DNA of 64,000 nt. Source: Mycobacterium pinniadriaticum (lineage in GTDB: Bacteria; Actinomycetota; Actinomycetes; Mycobacteriales; Mycobacteriaceae). Location: the NCBI RefSeq assembly GCF_026242045.1, contig NZ_JAPJDO010000005.1, positions 1 through 64,000 of the forward strand, written 5' to 3'. A program made the position numbers and the translations under genes. Below the pieces are notes generated by a model. The model saw only the letters and a list, made by a program, of their open reading frames with translations. It had not been told where the DNA came from and searched no databases. Positions 39,003-48,322 of the stretch are shown here, piece by piece; positions within the stretch are counted from its first letter, which is position 1, and every line of letters begins with the position of its first letter.

Positions 39003-39967
39003 CGATGCCGGCCCCGGCGATGACGGCCTACTGCGAAGCGGTGCTCGACGAGATCGAACGTGCCGTGGTCGGGAAACGCGCCGCGCTCACGCTGATCCTG
39101 ACCACCGTGCTGGCCGGCGGGCACGTGCTGATCGAGGATCTGCCCGGCATGGGGAAGACCTTGATCGCGCGGTCCTTCGCAGCGGCCCTCGGCCTTCGTT
39201 TCACCCGCGTGCAATTCACCCCCGACCTGCTGCCCGCCGACCTGCTCGGCTCCACCATCTACGACATGCAATCCGGGCGTTTCGAGTTTCGGCCCGGCCC
39301 GATCTTCACCAATCTGTTGATGGCCGACGAGATCAACCGGACCCCACCCAAGACGCAGGCGGCGCTGCTCGAGGCGATGGCCGAGCATCAGGTCAGCATC
39401 GACGGCGAAACCCACCGGCTGCCTTCACCGTTCATCGTGTTGGCCACCGACAACCCCATCGAGTACGAGGGCACCTATCCACTGCCGGAGGCCCAGCTCG
39501 ACCGCTTTGCCGTCAAGGTGGCGCTGAAATACCTCTCTGAGGCGCAGGAAGCGTCGATGTTGCGTCGCCGCCTGGATCGGGGTTCGGCAGAGGCGACGAT
39601 CAATCAGGTGGTCGACGCCAAAGATCTTCTGGCGATGCGGCAATCAGTGGAGCAGGTGTCGGTGCACGACGACGTCCTGCACTATGTGGTCTCGCTGGCG
39701 GCGGCTACCCGCAGCCATCCGCAGGTGGCCGTCGGCGCCAGCCCGCGCGCCGAACTCGACCTGGTTCAACTCGCCCGTGCCCGCGCGCTGGTGTCGGGTC
39801 GCGACTACGTGATCCCCGAGGACGTGAAAGCGCTTGCGGTGCCGGCGATCGCCCACCGCATCAGCCTGCGGCCGGAGATGTGGGTGCGCAGCGTGCACGG
39901 CTCGGACGTGGTCGAACAACTGCTGCGGCGGCTGCCGGTCCCGCGGGCGCGCGGGCAGGGCTCATGA
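38999..39967 (+). CDS. moxR3: MoxR-family AAA ATPase
   Basis: The 322-residue AAA+ ATPase has Walker A EDLPGMGKT, pore region FTRVQFTPDLLPADLLG, Walker B LLMADEINRTPPKTQAALLEAMAE, sensor 1 VLATDNPIEYEGTYPLPEAQLDRF and a C-terminal lid helix with ASPRAELDL. MoxR ATPases act as chaperones that mature partner complexes, often together with VWA or DUF58 proteins. ATGA overlaps couple it on both sides. The symbol follows gene order (Rv3164c) and is inferred. Confidence 0.92.
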   Translation: MTMPAPAMTAYCEAVLDEIERAVVGKRAALTLILTTVLAGGHVLIEDLPGMGKTLIARSFAAALGLRFTRVQFTPDLLPADLLGSTIYDMQSGRFEFRPGPIFTNLLMADEINRTPPKTQAALLEAMAEHQVSIDGETHRLPSPFIVLATDNPIEYEGTYPLPEAQLDRFAVKVALKYLSEAQEASMLRRRLDRGSAEATINQVVDAKDLLAMRQSVEQVSVHDDVLHYVVSLAAATRSHPQVAVGASPRAELDLVQLARARALVSGRDYVIPEDVKALAVPAIAHRISLRPEMWVRSVHGSDVVEQLLRRLPVPRARGQGS

Positions 39968-41226
39968 CGGACACCGACATCGACCAGAGCCGCCGTACCG
40001 AGGCTGTGTTGCGGTGGAGCGCATCGCCGTTGACCCGCGCGATCGCCACCTGTGCCGGTGTGGCGCTGGTGGTGGCGGTGGTCGGGTCGAGGTTTGCACT
40101 GATCGCGTTCGTGGCGCCGATGGTCGGGGTGCTGGCCTCGATCGGCTGGCAGCGCCGCCCGGCGACGGCAGCGGTGCGGGGTCGCCCGGGCTTGACCCGG
40201 TGCTTCGAGAACGAGCGGGTGGACCTGAGCGCCGAGCTGGCCGGCGATCCGACCGACCCGCTGGCGGCACTGGACATCCGCCCGGTACCGGGCCTGCAGG
40301 TCGAGGTGCTCTCGAGTGACGGCGCGCGCACGAGCGTGTCCGCCGAGGCGCCGCGGTGGGGCCGCTACCCACTGCGCACCCGGGTGCGGGTCCTCGCCGC
40401 GGGCGGACTGCTCACCGGCACCGCGATCATCGACGCGGCCGACCTGTTCGTCTTCCCGGTGGCGCCGCCGCAACCCACCGGGATACCGCGGACCGAGCTA
40501 CCCGACCGGCTCGGCACTCACCTGACCCGCCACATCGGCCCCGGCGTCGAGTTCGCCGACATCCGCCCCTATCTACCCGGTGACCAGCTTCGCTCGGTGA
40601 ACTGGGCGGTCAGCGCGCGCCGCGGCGGCCTGCACGTCACCGAACGGCTGACCGACCGGGCCGCCGACGTGGTGGTGCTGGTCGACCTGAGTGCGCAGCC
40701 CATCGGTCCCGCGACCGCGGCCACCGAGCGGGCGTTGCGCGGCGCCACCCAGGTGGTTCAGACGGCGCTGCGCAACGGTGACCGGGCCGGCATCGTCGGG
40801 CTCGGTGGCCGCAGGCCGCGCTGGCTGGGCGCCGACATCGGCCGCCGCCAGTTCTACCGGGTGCTCGACGCGGCCCTCGGGGTGGGCAGCGAATATCAGG
40901 ACACCGCAGGAACATTGGCGCCCCGGGCCGCCGTCCCGCCGGGCGCGGTCGTCGTAGGGTTCTCGACCATGCTCGACACCGAGTTCGCGCTGGCGCTGAT
41001 CGACCTGTGCAAGCGGGGGCACCCCGTGGTGGCCGTCGACGTCCTGGAGGGCTGGCCGTTCGCCGACGATGACGATCCGATCCTCGAGCGGATGTGGGCG
41101 CTGCAACGCTCGGCGATGTACCGCGACATGAAGGTGATCGGCGTCGACGTGGTGTCCTGGCCGGCCGGGATCACCCTGGACCAGGCGATGAGCCTGGTGC
41201 CCGACCGAGTCCGGCGTCCGTCATGA
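39964..41226 (+). CDS. DUF58 domain protein of the MoxR operon
   Basis: The 420-residue protein has two N-terminal transmembrane helices (about 25-62), a beta-rich middle and the DUF58 core with EFADIRPYLPGDQLRSVNWAVSARRG (about residue 200). A VWA-like domain follows with VVVLVDLSAQPIG, a partly preserved MIDAS-type DxSxx pattern. DUF58 proteins are likely clients or partners of MoxR. It overlaps moxR and the next gene by ATGA. Confidence 0.87.
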   Translation: MTDTDIDQSRRTEAVLRWSASPLTRAIATCAGVALVVAVVGSRFALIAFVAPMVGVLASIGWQRRPATAAVRGRPGLTRCFENERVDLSAELAGDPTDPLAALDIRPVPGLQVEVLSSDGARTSVSAEAPRWGRYPLRTRVRVLAAGGLLTGTAIIDAADLFVFPVAPPQPTGIPRTELPDRLGTHLTRHIGPGVEFADIRPYLPGDQLRSVNWAVSARRGGLHVTERLTDRAADVVVLVDLSAQPIGPATAATERALRGATQVVQTALRNGDRAGIVGLGGRRPRWLGADIGRRQFYRVLDAALGVGSEYQDTAGTLAPRAAVPPGAVVVGFSTMLDTEFALALIDLCKRGHPVVAVDVLEGWPFADDDDPILERMWALQRSAMYRDMKVIGVDVVSWPAGITLDQAMSLVPDRVRRPS

Positions 41227-41642
41227 CCTCAAGGAAGTGGCTGGCGGCGGCCTTCGGGGTGGTGATGGCCGCCGCGGCCGCGATCGGCGCCGACGACTGG
41301 GGACTGGTGGCGGTGTCAGTGGCGTTGACCGCCGTGCTGGCCGGGCTCTTCCTGCGGGTCGCGGCGACGACCGCCGTGCTGGCCGTGATCGCCGCCATCG
41401 CGCTGAGCGGCCCGCAACCGATGCTGGCCGCGGTGTCGGGGGTGTGCGCCGCCGCCTATCTGGTGCTGACGCACGCCGCGGTGACCCGGCCCACGGCGGT
41501 CGGGATCGCCGGTTTCGCCGCGGTCGGAATCCTGGCCACCACGGCTCCGGCCGGCGTGCCGTGGCTGCCGCTGCTGGCGCCGGTGGCCGTCGTGCTCATC
41601 GTCGCCGTCGCGCTCGGCCCGTTCCTGCGCGCCGCGGAGTAG
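41223..41642 (+). CDS. Small integral membrane protein closing the MoxR operon
   Basis: The 139-residue protein is almost entirely hydrophobic: four or five helices built from Ala/Val/Leu between MTSRKWLAAAFG and LGPFLRAAE. No other domain is visible. Its position and size match Rv3162c. cobN begins only 42 bp downstream, so the MoxR operon may read into cobN. Confidence 0.75.
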   Translation: MTSRKWLAAAFGVVMAAAAAIGADDWGLVAVSVALTAVLAGLFLRVAATTAVLAVIAAIALSGPQPMLAAVSGVCAAAYLVLTHAAVTRPTAVGIAGFAAVGILATTAPAGVPWLPLLAPVAVVLIVAVALGPFLRAAE

Positions 41643-41684
41643 CCCACCGCGAAACTCCGCCGGTCGCAGGTGTACGAATGGTGG

Positions 41685-44600
41685 GTGTCTCCCACCGTGC
41701 TGTTGCTGTCGACGTCAGACACCGACCTGATCACCGCCCGTGCCAGCGGGGTGGACTACCGGTGGGCCAACCCGGCGCGGCTGGCCGACGGTGAGCTGGC
41801 CGAGCTGCTCGATGGCACCGATCTCGTCGTGGTGCGCATCCTGGGCGGCTATCGGGCCTGGCAGGACGGCATCGACGCGGTGGTGGCCAGCGGGCGCCCG
41901 ACCGTCGTCGTCAGCGGTGAGCAGGCTCCCGACGCCGACCTGATGGAACGTTCCACGGTGCCCGCGGGTATCGCCGTGCAGACCCACATCTACCTGGCCC
42001 AGGGCGGAGTGGACAACCTGCGCCAGCTGTACGCGTTCCTCTGCGACACCCTGTTGATGACGGGATTCGGCTTCACCAAGCCGTCGGCGACCCCGGCCTG
42101 GGGGGTGCTCGAACGGCCGAACCGGGGCGGTGCGGGGCCGACGATCGCGGTGCTCTACTACCGGGCCCAGCAGCTGGCCGGGAACACCGCATACATCGAG
42201 GCGCTGTGCGCCGCGATCGAACGGGCCGGTGGACGTGCGCTACCGGTGTACTGCACCTCACTGCGCACCCCGGAACCCGATCTGCTGGAGCTGCTGGGCA
42301 CCGCCGACGCCATGGTGGTCACCGTGTTGGCCGCCGGGGGAGCCCGCCCGGCGACCGCCGGTGCCGGTCACGACGATGACAACTGGAATGTCAAACACCT
42401 AGCCGCCCTTGATGTCCCGATCTTGCAGGGCTTGTGCCTGACCAGTTCGCGGGCCACCTGGTCGGACAACGACGACGGACTGAGCCCGCTCGACGTCGCC
42501 ACCCAGGTCGCCGTCCCGGAATTCGACGGGCGCATCATCACGGTCCCGTTCTCGTTCAAGGAGATCGACTCCGACGGCCTGATCTCCTATGTGCCCGATC
42601 CCGAGCGATGCGCCCGGGTGGCCGGCCTGGCCGTCAACCACGCGACGCTGCGCCGCGTCGGGCCGGCGGATAAGCGGCTGGCCCTGGTGTTCTCGGCCTA
42701 CCCGACCAAACACTCACGGATCGGCAACGCGGTCGGCCTGGACACCCCGGCCAGCGCGATCGCGTTGCTGCACGCGCTGCGCGACGCCGGATACCGCATC
42801 GGTGAGATCCCCGGTGTCGACGCATCCGATGGTGACGCCCTGATGCATGCGCTCATCGAGCACGGCGGCCAGGATCCCGACTGGCTCACCGACGGCCAAC
42901 TGGCCGGCAATCCGATCCGGATCGCGGCCGCGCTGTACCGAGAGTGGTTCGCCACGCTGCCCGCCGAACTGACCGAGGCGATCCTCACCCACTGGGGTCC
43001 GCCGCCGGGCGAACTGTTCGTCGACCGCAGCCGCGATCCGGATGGCGAGATCGTCGTCGCCGCAATCCAATCCGGCAACATCGTGATCCTGGTTCAGCCA
43101 CCCCGCGGCTTCGGCGAGAACCCGGTGGCGATCTATCACGATCCCGACCTGCCGCCCAGTCACCACTACCTGGCCTCCTATCTGTGGCTGCGGCACGGAT
43201 TCGGCGCCCACGCCGCCGTCCATCTGGGCAAGCACGGCAACCTCGAATGGCTGCCCGGCAAGACGGTCGGCATGTCGGCGGCCTGCGGGTCCGACGCCGC
43301 ACTCGGCGACCTACCACTGATCTACCCGTTCCTGGTCAACGATCCGGGGGAGGGGACGCAGGCCAAGCGTCGCGCGCACGCCACCCTCGTCGACCACCTC
43401 ATCCCGCCGATGGCGCGGGCGGAAAGCTACGGCGACATCGCCCGGCTCGAACAGCTGCTCGACGAGCACGCCAACATCGCCGCGCTCGACCCGGGCAAGC
43501 TGCCGGCCATCCGCCAGCAGATCTGGACCTTGATGCGCGCGGCCAAGATGGACCACGATCTGGGTCTGGCGCAGCGCCCCGAAGACGACTCGTTCGACGA
43601 CATGCTGTTGCACGTCGACGGCTGGCTCTGCGAGATCAAGGACGTCCAGATCCGCGACGGGCTGCACATCCTCGGCGCGGCACCGGTCGGCGAGGCCGAA
43701 CTGGACCTGGTGCTGGCCATTCTGCGCGCCCGCCAGCTCTTCGCCGGTGAACAGCACCTGCCCGGCCTGCGCCAGGCCCTCGGACTGGCCGAGGACGGCA
43801 GTGCCGACCGGGCCGACGTCGATGAGGCCGAGCAACGGGCCCGCGGCCTGCTCGCCGGCCTGCAGGCCACCGGTTGGGACGCCGGGCGGGTCGGCGAACT
43901 GACCGACGATGCCGGCGTCGCGGCCATCCTGCGGTTCGCGGCCACCGAGGTGGTGCCGCGGCTGGCCGGTACGGCCGGTGAAATCGATCAGGTGCTGCGC
44001 GCACTGGACGGCCGGTACATCCCCGCCGGCCCGTCGGGTTCGCCGCTGCGCGGCCTGATCAATGTGCTGCCCACCGGGCGCAACTTCTACTCGGTCGACC
44101 CCAAGGCCGTGCCGTCCCGGCTGGCCTGGGAAACCGGGCTGGCCATGGCGGATTCGCTGCTGGCACGCTATCGCGGCGACCACGGCGACTGGCCGCGATC
44201 GGTCGGCCTGTCGGTGTGGGGCACCTCGGCAATGCGTACCTCCGGCGACGACATCGCCGAAGTCCTTGCGCTGCTGGGGGTGCGGCCGGTGTGGGACGAC
44301 GCGTCGCGCCGCGTCGTCGACCTGGAGGCCATCTCCCCAGCCGAGCTGGGCCGGCCCCGCATCGACGTGACCGTGCGGATCTCCGGGTTCTTCCGCGATG
44401 CCTTCCCCCATGTCGTCACGATGCTCGACGACGCGGTCCGTCTGGTCGCCGGTCTCGACGAACCGGACGACCAGAACTTCGTGCGCGCCCACGCTCAGGC
44501 CGACCTCGCTGAGCATGGCGACGAAAGACGTTCCACCACACGTATTTTCGGATCGAAACCGGGAACTTACGGGGCCGGTCTGTTGCAGCTGATCGACAGC

Positions 44601-45257
44601 CGCAACTGGCGCGACGATGCCGATCTGGCGCAGGTGTACACGGCGTGGGGTGGCTTCGCCTACGGCCGCGAACTCGACGGCAGACCGGCCGCCGACGACA
44701 TGTCGATGCAGTACCGCCGAATCGTGGTGGCGGCCAAGAACACCGACTCGCGCGAGCATGACATCGCCGACTCCGACGACTACTTCCAGTACCACGGCGG
44801 CATGGTGGCGACCGTGCGGGCGTTGACCGGCCAGGCGCCGGAGGCCTACATCGGGGACAACACCCGGCCCGACGCGGTACGTACCCGCACCCTGTCCGAG
44901 GAGACCACCCGCGTCTTCCGCGCTCGTGTGGTCAATCCGCGGTGGATGGCCGCGATGCGCAAGCACGGCTACAAGGGCGCCTTCGAGATGGCCGCCACGG
45001 TGGATTACCTGTTCGGCTACGACGCCACCGCCGGCGTGCTGGCCGACTGGATGTACGAGCAGCTCACCGAGAATTATGTGCTCGACCCGGAGAACCGCAA
45101 ATTCATGAACGAGTCCAATCCCTGGGCGCTGCACGGGATGTCGGAGCGGCTGCTTGAGGCCGTCGGACGGGGCATGTGGGAGAACCCGGACCCGGCCACG
45201 TTGGACGGGTTGCGGCAGGTTCTGCTCGAGACCGAGGGCGACCTGGAAGCACGCTAG
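41685..45257 (+). CDS. cobN: Cobaltochelatase subunit CobN
   Basis: CobN is the large porphyrin-binding subunit of the ATP-dependent aerobic cobalt chelatase, inserting Co into hydrogenobyrinate a,c-diamide. With GTG 41685 it has 1190 residues (MSPTVLLLSTSDTDL), close to the family norm; GTG 41670 would add five residues. Family motifs include GLCLTSSRATW, HLGKHGNLEWLPGK, INVLPTGRNFYSVDP, IDVTVRISGFFRDAFPH and the C-terminal EAVGRGMWENPD. CobS/CobT-type ATPase partners are not in this window. An IS1380-type element begins 11 bp after the stop. Confidence 0.95.
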   Translation: MSPTVLLLSTSDTDLITARASGVDYRWANPARLADGELAELLDGTDLVVVRILGGYRAWQDGIDAVVASGRPTVVVSGEQAPDADLMERSTVPAGIAVQTHIYLAQGGVDNLRQLYAFLCDTLLMTGFGFTKPSATPAWGVLERPNRGGAGPTIAVLYYRAQQLAGNTAYIEALCAAIERAGGRALPVYCTSLRTPEPDLLELLGTADAMVVTVLAAGGARPATAGAGHDDDNWNVKHLAALDVPILQGLCLTSSRATWSDNDDGLSPLDVATQVAVPEFDGRIITVPFSFKEIDSDGLISYVPDPERCARVAGLAVNHATLRRVGPADKRLALVFSAYPTKHSRIGNAVGLDTPASAIALLHALRDAGYRIGEIPGVDASDGDALMHALIEHGGQDPDWLTDGQLAGNPIRIAAALYREWFATLPAELTEAILTHWGPPPGELFVDRSRDPDGEIVVAAIQSGNIVILVQPPRGFGENPVAIYHDPDLPPSHHYLASYLWLRHGFGAHAAVHLGKHGNLEWLPGKTVGMSAACGSDAALGDLPLIYPFLVNDPGEGTQAKRRAHATLVDHLIPPMARAESYGDIARLEQLLDEHANIAALDPGKLPAIRQQIWTLMRAAKMDHDLGLAQRPEDDSFDDMLLHVDGWLCEIKDVQIRDGLHILGAAPVGEAELDLVLAILRARQLFAGEQHLPGLRQALGLAEDGSADRADVDEAEQRARGLLAGLQATGWDAGRVGELTDDAGVAAILRFAATEVVPRLAGTAGEIDQVLRALDGRYIPAGPSGSPLRGLINVLPTGRNFYSVDPKAVPSRLAWETGLAMADSLLARYRGDHGDWPRSVGLSVWGTSAMRTSGDDIAEVLALLGVRPVWDDASRRVVDLEAISPAELGRPRIDVTVRISGFFRDAFPHVVTMLDDAVRLVAGLDEPDDQNFVRAHAQADLAEHGDERRSTTRIFGSKPGTYGAGLLQLIDSRNWRDDADLAQVYTAWGGFAYGRELDGRPAADDMSMQYRRIVVAAKNTDSREHDIADSDDYFQYHGGMVATVRALTGQAPEAYIGDNTRPDAVRTRTLSEETTRVFRARVVNPRWMAAMRKHGYKGAFEMAATVDYLFGYDATAGVLADWMYEQLTENYVLDPENRKFMNESNPWALHGMSERLLEAVGRGMWENPDPATLDGLRQVLLETEGDLEAR

Positions 45258-45264
45258 TTTGACG

Positions 45265-45268
45265 CTAA
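45265..45268. repeat. Left target-site duplication (CTAA) of the IS1380-type element
   Basis: CTAA here and at 46964-46967 flank the element exactly at its terminal inverted repeats. A 4-5 bp duplication is typical of IS1380-family insertions. Confidence 0.75.
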
Positions 45269-46963
45269 CCTCGATTTTTCGTCGAAGGTGATGCCGGTTG
45301 GAATCAGCGGCCGAGTGGGTTGCGAGTTGGGTTCTGTGGTCGCTGGGCGTGCGGGGTGGTCCCGTGCCGCCGGGTGGGGCGGGCTTTCCCAGGGCCAGTG
45401 GGTCTTTCGTGATCGGTCGGTCAGGGAGGTCTTCGGTTATCCGAAGGCGGTGCGGATGGTCTGCCAGGCGGTCGCGATCTGGGCGGCCCAGCGCCAGGTG
45501 GCATCGATGCGCAGCCGCAGCTGGCGCGCACCTCGGGTGATGCGGGCGGCGACGTGCAGCACGCGGTAGCGGAACGTGGTGATCTCGGCGCGGGCCAGGC
45601 CGGGATCGTTTCGGAATCCGAGCAGGCGGCACCAGGTGACCAGGTCGGCGGCGGCCAGCACGATCTCCAGCCAGGCGGCGTTGGCCCAGAAGGACTGACA
45701 CGGCAGGTTGCGCAGGCCGGTGGCCTTCAGTTCGCGGATGCGGTCCTCGACGCGGGCGTGCTGGCGGTGCCGCAACTCCAGGCCGGCGACCTGACCGGCC
45801 ACGACACCGGTGGGTGTGTCGGTGATGAACGCGGTGACCCGCATCCCGTCGATGTCGGTGAACCGCAACTGGGCGCCGGGATGGGGGCGCTCCTTGCGCA
45901 GGATCAGCCGGGTGCCCGGCGGCCAGCTGTTGAGGTTGACCAGGGTGGTGGCCTCGGCGACCCAGGCGCCGTCGCGGAGGCCACCGTCGGTGTCGATGGC
46001 CGGGTACCAGCCCTCGGCGAGGTTGAGCGTGTCCACGGCGTCCTGGACCCGCGCGTCGACGGGGTAGCCGAAGGAGAATCCGACCCCCTGCTCGCGGCAG
46101 GCGTCGGCGAATCGGTGGGTGGCTCCGGCGGTGTCGCAGCGCACCAGCACCTGCGGCCGGTCGGGATCATCGCCACGACTCGGGTCTGGCCGCCACGCCG
46201 CGGGCAGCGCTGCCAGCGCCTGGGCCAGGACGATGATGTGGTCGCTGGCGGTGTTGGAGCCGGCATTGCCGCTGCGCAGCAGCCCGGCAAGGGCTTCCCC
46301 GCCGGCGATCTCGGGGCGGTCCAGGAACGCCAGCAGCGGATGATGCCCGAACGACTTCTTCCAGGTCGGCGTCGCGCCGTGCTTGTTGTCGGAGTGGTCG
46401 ATCACCAGGGTGGCGTCGATGTCGATGTGCAGCCAGCCACCCGGTGCGGGGGCCGCGCCGGCGGCCCAGGCCGCCGCATGCGCCGTGGCGCGGGCCGCCT
46501 GCACCGCGGGCAGGTGTGCGGTGTCGATGCGCTGATCGATCAGCCGCCACATCGTGGTCGTGGAGGCTTTCGCGCCGAACGCGTGCTCGCGGTCGCCGCA
46601 CAGTTGTCCGACCCCGTCGATGCAGTCCGCGCCGTCGGCCACCGCCGCGGCCAGATCGGCGAACACCTCGCCGGGCGAATACACCTACGGGCCGCGGTAG
46701 GTGTCGGCCAACGCGGCGGTGACCTGCGCTGATAACCCGGTCCGGTCGGCGAGCTCACGTAACATCGCCATGCCGGCGTGCGACACGACCCCGTGGCCGT
46801 CGGCCGACACTTTCACCCGCGATGCGGCCGCGATATTCTTCACCTGCGAAGTGCCTTCCCAATGGGTTGATTGAACCGTAGAGAAGTCCAGTTATCCCTT
46901 GCAGGACAGGCACTTTCGCTTATCTACACACCCTCACCAGCGACAATCCGCGAAAAATCTGGG
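45269..46963. mobile_element. IS1380-family insertion sequence
   Basis: The 1695-bp element is bounded by imperfect 13-bp inverted repeats. The left end reads CCTCGATTTTTCG and the right end, complemented, reads CCCAGATTTTTCG (11 of 13 identical). A CTAA duplication lies on each side. It encodes one transposase on the minus strand, which carries a nonsense codon. The left non-coding part (45269-45436) contains a CTTCGG-TTAT-CCGAAG hairpin next to the transposase stop. The recent-looking insertion separates cobN from an F420-type gene that would otherwise follow 20 bp downstream. Confidence 0.85.
45437..46843 (-). pseudogene. IS1380-family transposase with a premature stop
   Basis: Reading from GTG 46843 (VKNIAAASRVKVSADGHGVV), the frame runs through MAMLRELADRTGLSAQV to RGP and meets TAG at 46685-46687. 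It then continues open for 415 codons from VYSPGEVFADLAAAVADG. Related transposases read RGPWVYSPGEVF here, so a TGG-to-TAG change at codon 53 of 469 best explains the stop. The DDE region is otherwise intact, for example HIDIDATLVIDHSDNKHGA and QVLVRCDTAGATH. A restart at GTG 46684 could give an N-terminally truncated protein of doubtful activity. Confidence 0.82.
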
Positions 46964-46967
46964 CTAA
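46964..46967. repeat. Right target-site duplication (CTAA) of the IS1380-type element
   Basis: This is the second copy of the CTAA duplication, 10 bp before the start of the next gene. The insertion therefore cut the short spacer between cobN and that gene. Confidence 0.75.
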
Positions 46968-46976
46968 GTTGGTGGT

Positions 46977-47357
46977 ATGGCTCTCACATTCGCCGACGTC
47001 ATCAAGGCGAAGTACATTTCGCTGACCACGTTCACCAAGGACGGCAGGCCCAAGCCGACCCCGATCTGGGTGGCGCCCGACGGAGACGTCGCCCTGGTGA
47101 TCACCGAGAAGAACGCCTGGAAGGTCAAGCGCATCCGCAATACTCCGCGCGTGACGGTGGCCGTCTGCGACATGCGCGGCAACGTCAAGAGTGAACCCGT
47201 CGAGGCGATCGCGACCGTGCTCGACGAATCCCAGACCGAACGTGTCTACTCCGCGATCGGCAAGCGCTACGGAATCGTCGGGCAGGTCTTCAACTTCTTC
47301 AGCAAGCTGCGCGGCGGCGCCAAGCGAACGATCGGTCTCGAACTGCGGGCGGCGTGA
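46977..47357 (+). CDS. PPOX-class F420-dependent oxidoreductase, copy 1 (Rv2061c-like)
   Basis: The 126-residue split-barrel protein has the family signature YISLTTFTKDGRPKPTPIWVAPDGD, then AWKVKRIRNTPRVTVAVCDMRGNV. It probably binds F420 or a flavin and reduces an unknown substrate. The start is ATG 46977, just 13 bp from the IS end. The insertion has therefore replaced whatever promoter or read-through came from cobN. The stop overlaps the next, paralogous gene (GTGA). Confidence 0.87.
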   Translation: MALTFADVIKAKYISLTTFTKDGRPKPTPIWVAPDGDVALVITEKNAWKVKRIRNTPRVTVAVCDMRGNVKSEPVEAIATVLDESQTERVYSAIGKRYGIVGQVFNFFSKLRGGAKRTIGLELRAA

Positions 47358-47743
47358 GGGTGGCTCCCACCTTCGACGACGTCGCCAAAGCGAAGTACCT
47401 GCTGCTGACGACGTTCACCAAGGACGGGACGCCCAAGCCGACGCCGATCTGGGCCGTACCCGACGGCAACCGCCTGCTGATCATCACCGACGACGGGTCC
47501 TGGAAGGTCAAGCGGATTCGCAACACGCCGCGGGTGACCATCGCCGAGTGCGGAGTGCTGGGCAAGCCGAAGGGTGAGCCGGTGGAAGCCGTGGCCCGGG
47601 TGTTGCCCAAGTCGGAAACCCGGGATGTCTACGCCAAGGTGCTCCGCCGCTACTGGAATCACGCGTGGTGGTTTTATCCGCACAGCCTGGTCCGGGGCGG
47701 TATCGACAAGGTGCATATCGGGCTCGAGATCACCGCGCAATAG
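47354..47743 (+). CDS. PPOX-class F420-dependent oxidoreductase, copy 2
   Basis: A 129-residue tandem paralogue of the preceding protein shares YLLLTTFTKDGTPKPTPIWAVPDGN and SWKVKRIRNTPRVTIAECGVLGKPKGEPVEA. The C-terminus differs (YWNHAWWFYPHSLVRGG) and may alter substrate choice. GTG 47354 overlaps the first copy by 4 bases. The two may form a heterodimer, since the family is normally dimeric. That is inference. Confidence 0.85.
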   Translation: MRVAPTFDDVAKAKYLLLTTFTKDGTPKPTPIWAVPDGNRLLIITDDGSWKVKRIRNTPRVTIAECGVLGKPKGEPVEAVARVLPKSETRDVYAKVLRRYWNHAWWFYPHSLVRGGIDKVHIGLEITAQ

Positions 47744-47805
47744 AACTCACAGACTCCTATCAGGTGGCTGTGGAACCCGTCGGTTCGGCGGGTCGTTGCC
47801 CTTTC

Positions 47806-48279
47806 ATGGTGATGCGGACGTTCTTCGGTTACGTCGTCGTCGAGCTGGCGGTTCTGGCCGCCCTGACCTGGTCCGTCGGACTGGGCTGGACGCTGCTCAT
47901 CCTGCTGGGGACCTCGGTGGTCGGGGTCGCGCTGGCCGGCTCACAGGTCAAACGGCAGATCCTTCGCCTGCAATCCACCCGCACCGACCCCCAGGGTGCC
48001 GTCGCCGACGGCATGCTCGTCGCGCTCGGCACCGTGCTGGTGTTCATCCCCGGCCTGGTCACCACCGCGCTCGGCGCGTTGATGCTGTTGCCGCCGACCC
48101 GCACCCTGGTACGCCCATTGGCCGGGATGCTGCTCATCCGCGGTATCGCCCGCCGGGTCACCGTCGTCAACCTGACCGCACCCGGCTATCCCGGCCGTGG
48201 TGACTACATCGACGGCGAAGTCGTCGACGAGCAGGTGTACGGCCGCGTCCACGACGCCAACATCGTCCGGCGCTACTGA
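47806..48279 (+). CDS. fxsA: FxsA family membrane protein
   Basis: The 157-residue protein starts at ATG 47806 (MVMRTFFGYVVVELAVLAAL). It has the FxsA domain: two N-terminal helices, a re-entrant GGxVADGxLVxLGxxLxxxPG-type region (AVADGMLVALGTVLVFIPGLVTTALGALMLLPPTR), then a soluble tail with YIDGEVVDEQVYG. In enteric bacteria FxsA affects phage F exclusion. The native role is unknown. An in-frame GTG at 47767 could extend it by 13 residues. Confidence 0.87.
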   Translation: MVMRTFFGYVVVELAVLAALTWSVGLGWTLLILLGTSVVGVALAGSQVKRQILRLQSTRTDPQGAVADGMLVALGTVLVFIPGLVTTALGALMLLPPTRTLVRPLAGMLLIRGIARRVTVVNLTAPGYPGRGDYIDGEVVDEQVYGRVHDANIVRRY

Positions 48280-48322
48280 GCCCCTGCGTCGACCTCGCCA
48301 CTGCGGGGCAGACTGATCGACC

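Noticed and set aside
41670..41700. Possible riboswitch or hairpin at the cobN start (GGTGGG-TGTCT-CCCACC)
   Set aside because: It is a 6-bp stem inside or at the edge of the coding start. The preceding gene ends 42 bp before cobN, leaving no room for a cobalamin riboswitch, and no B12-box sequence was seen.
46685..46687. Programmed readthrough or recoding of the transposase TAG
   Set aside because: IS1380 transposases are not known to use readthrough, and no stimulatory context is visible. A point mutation from TGG is simpler.
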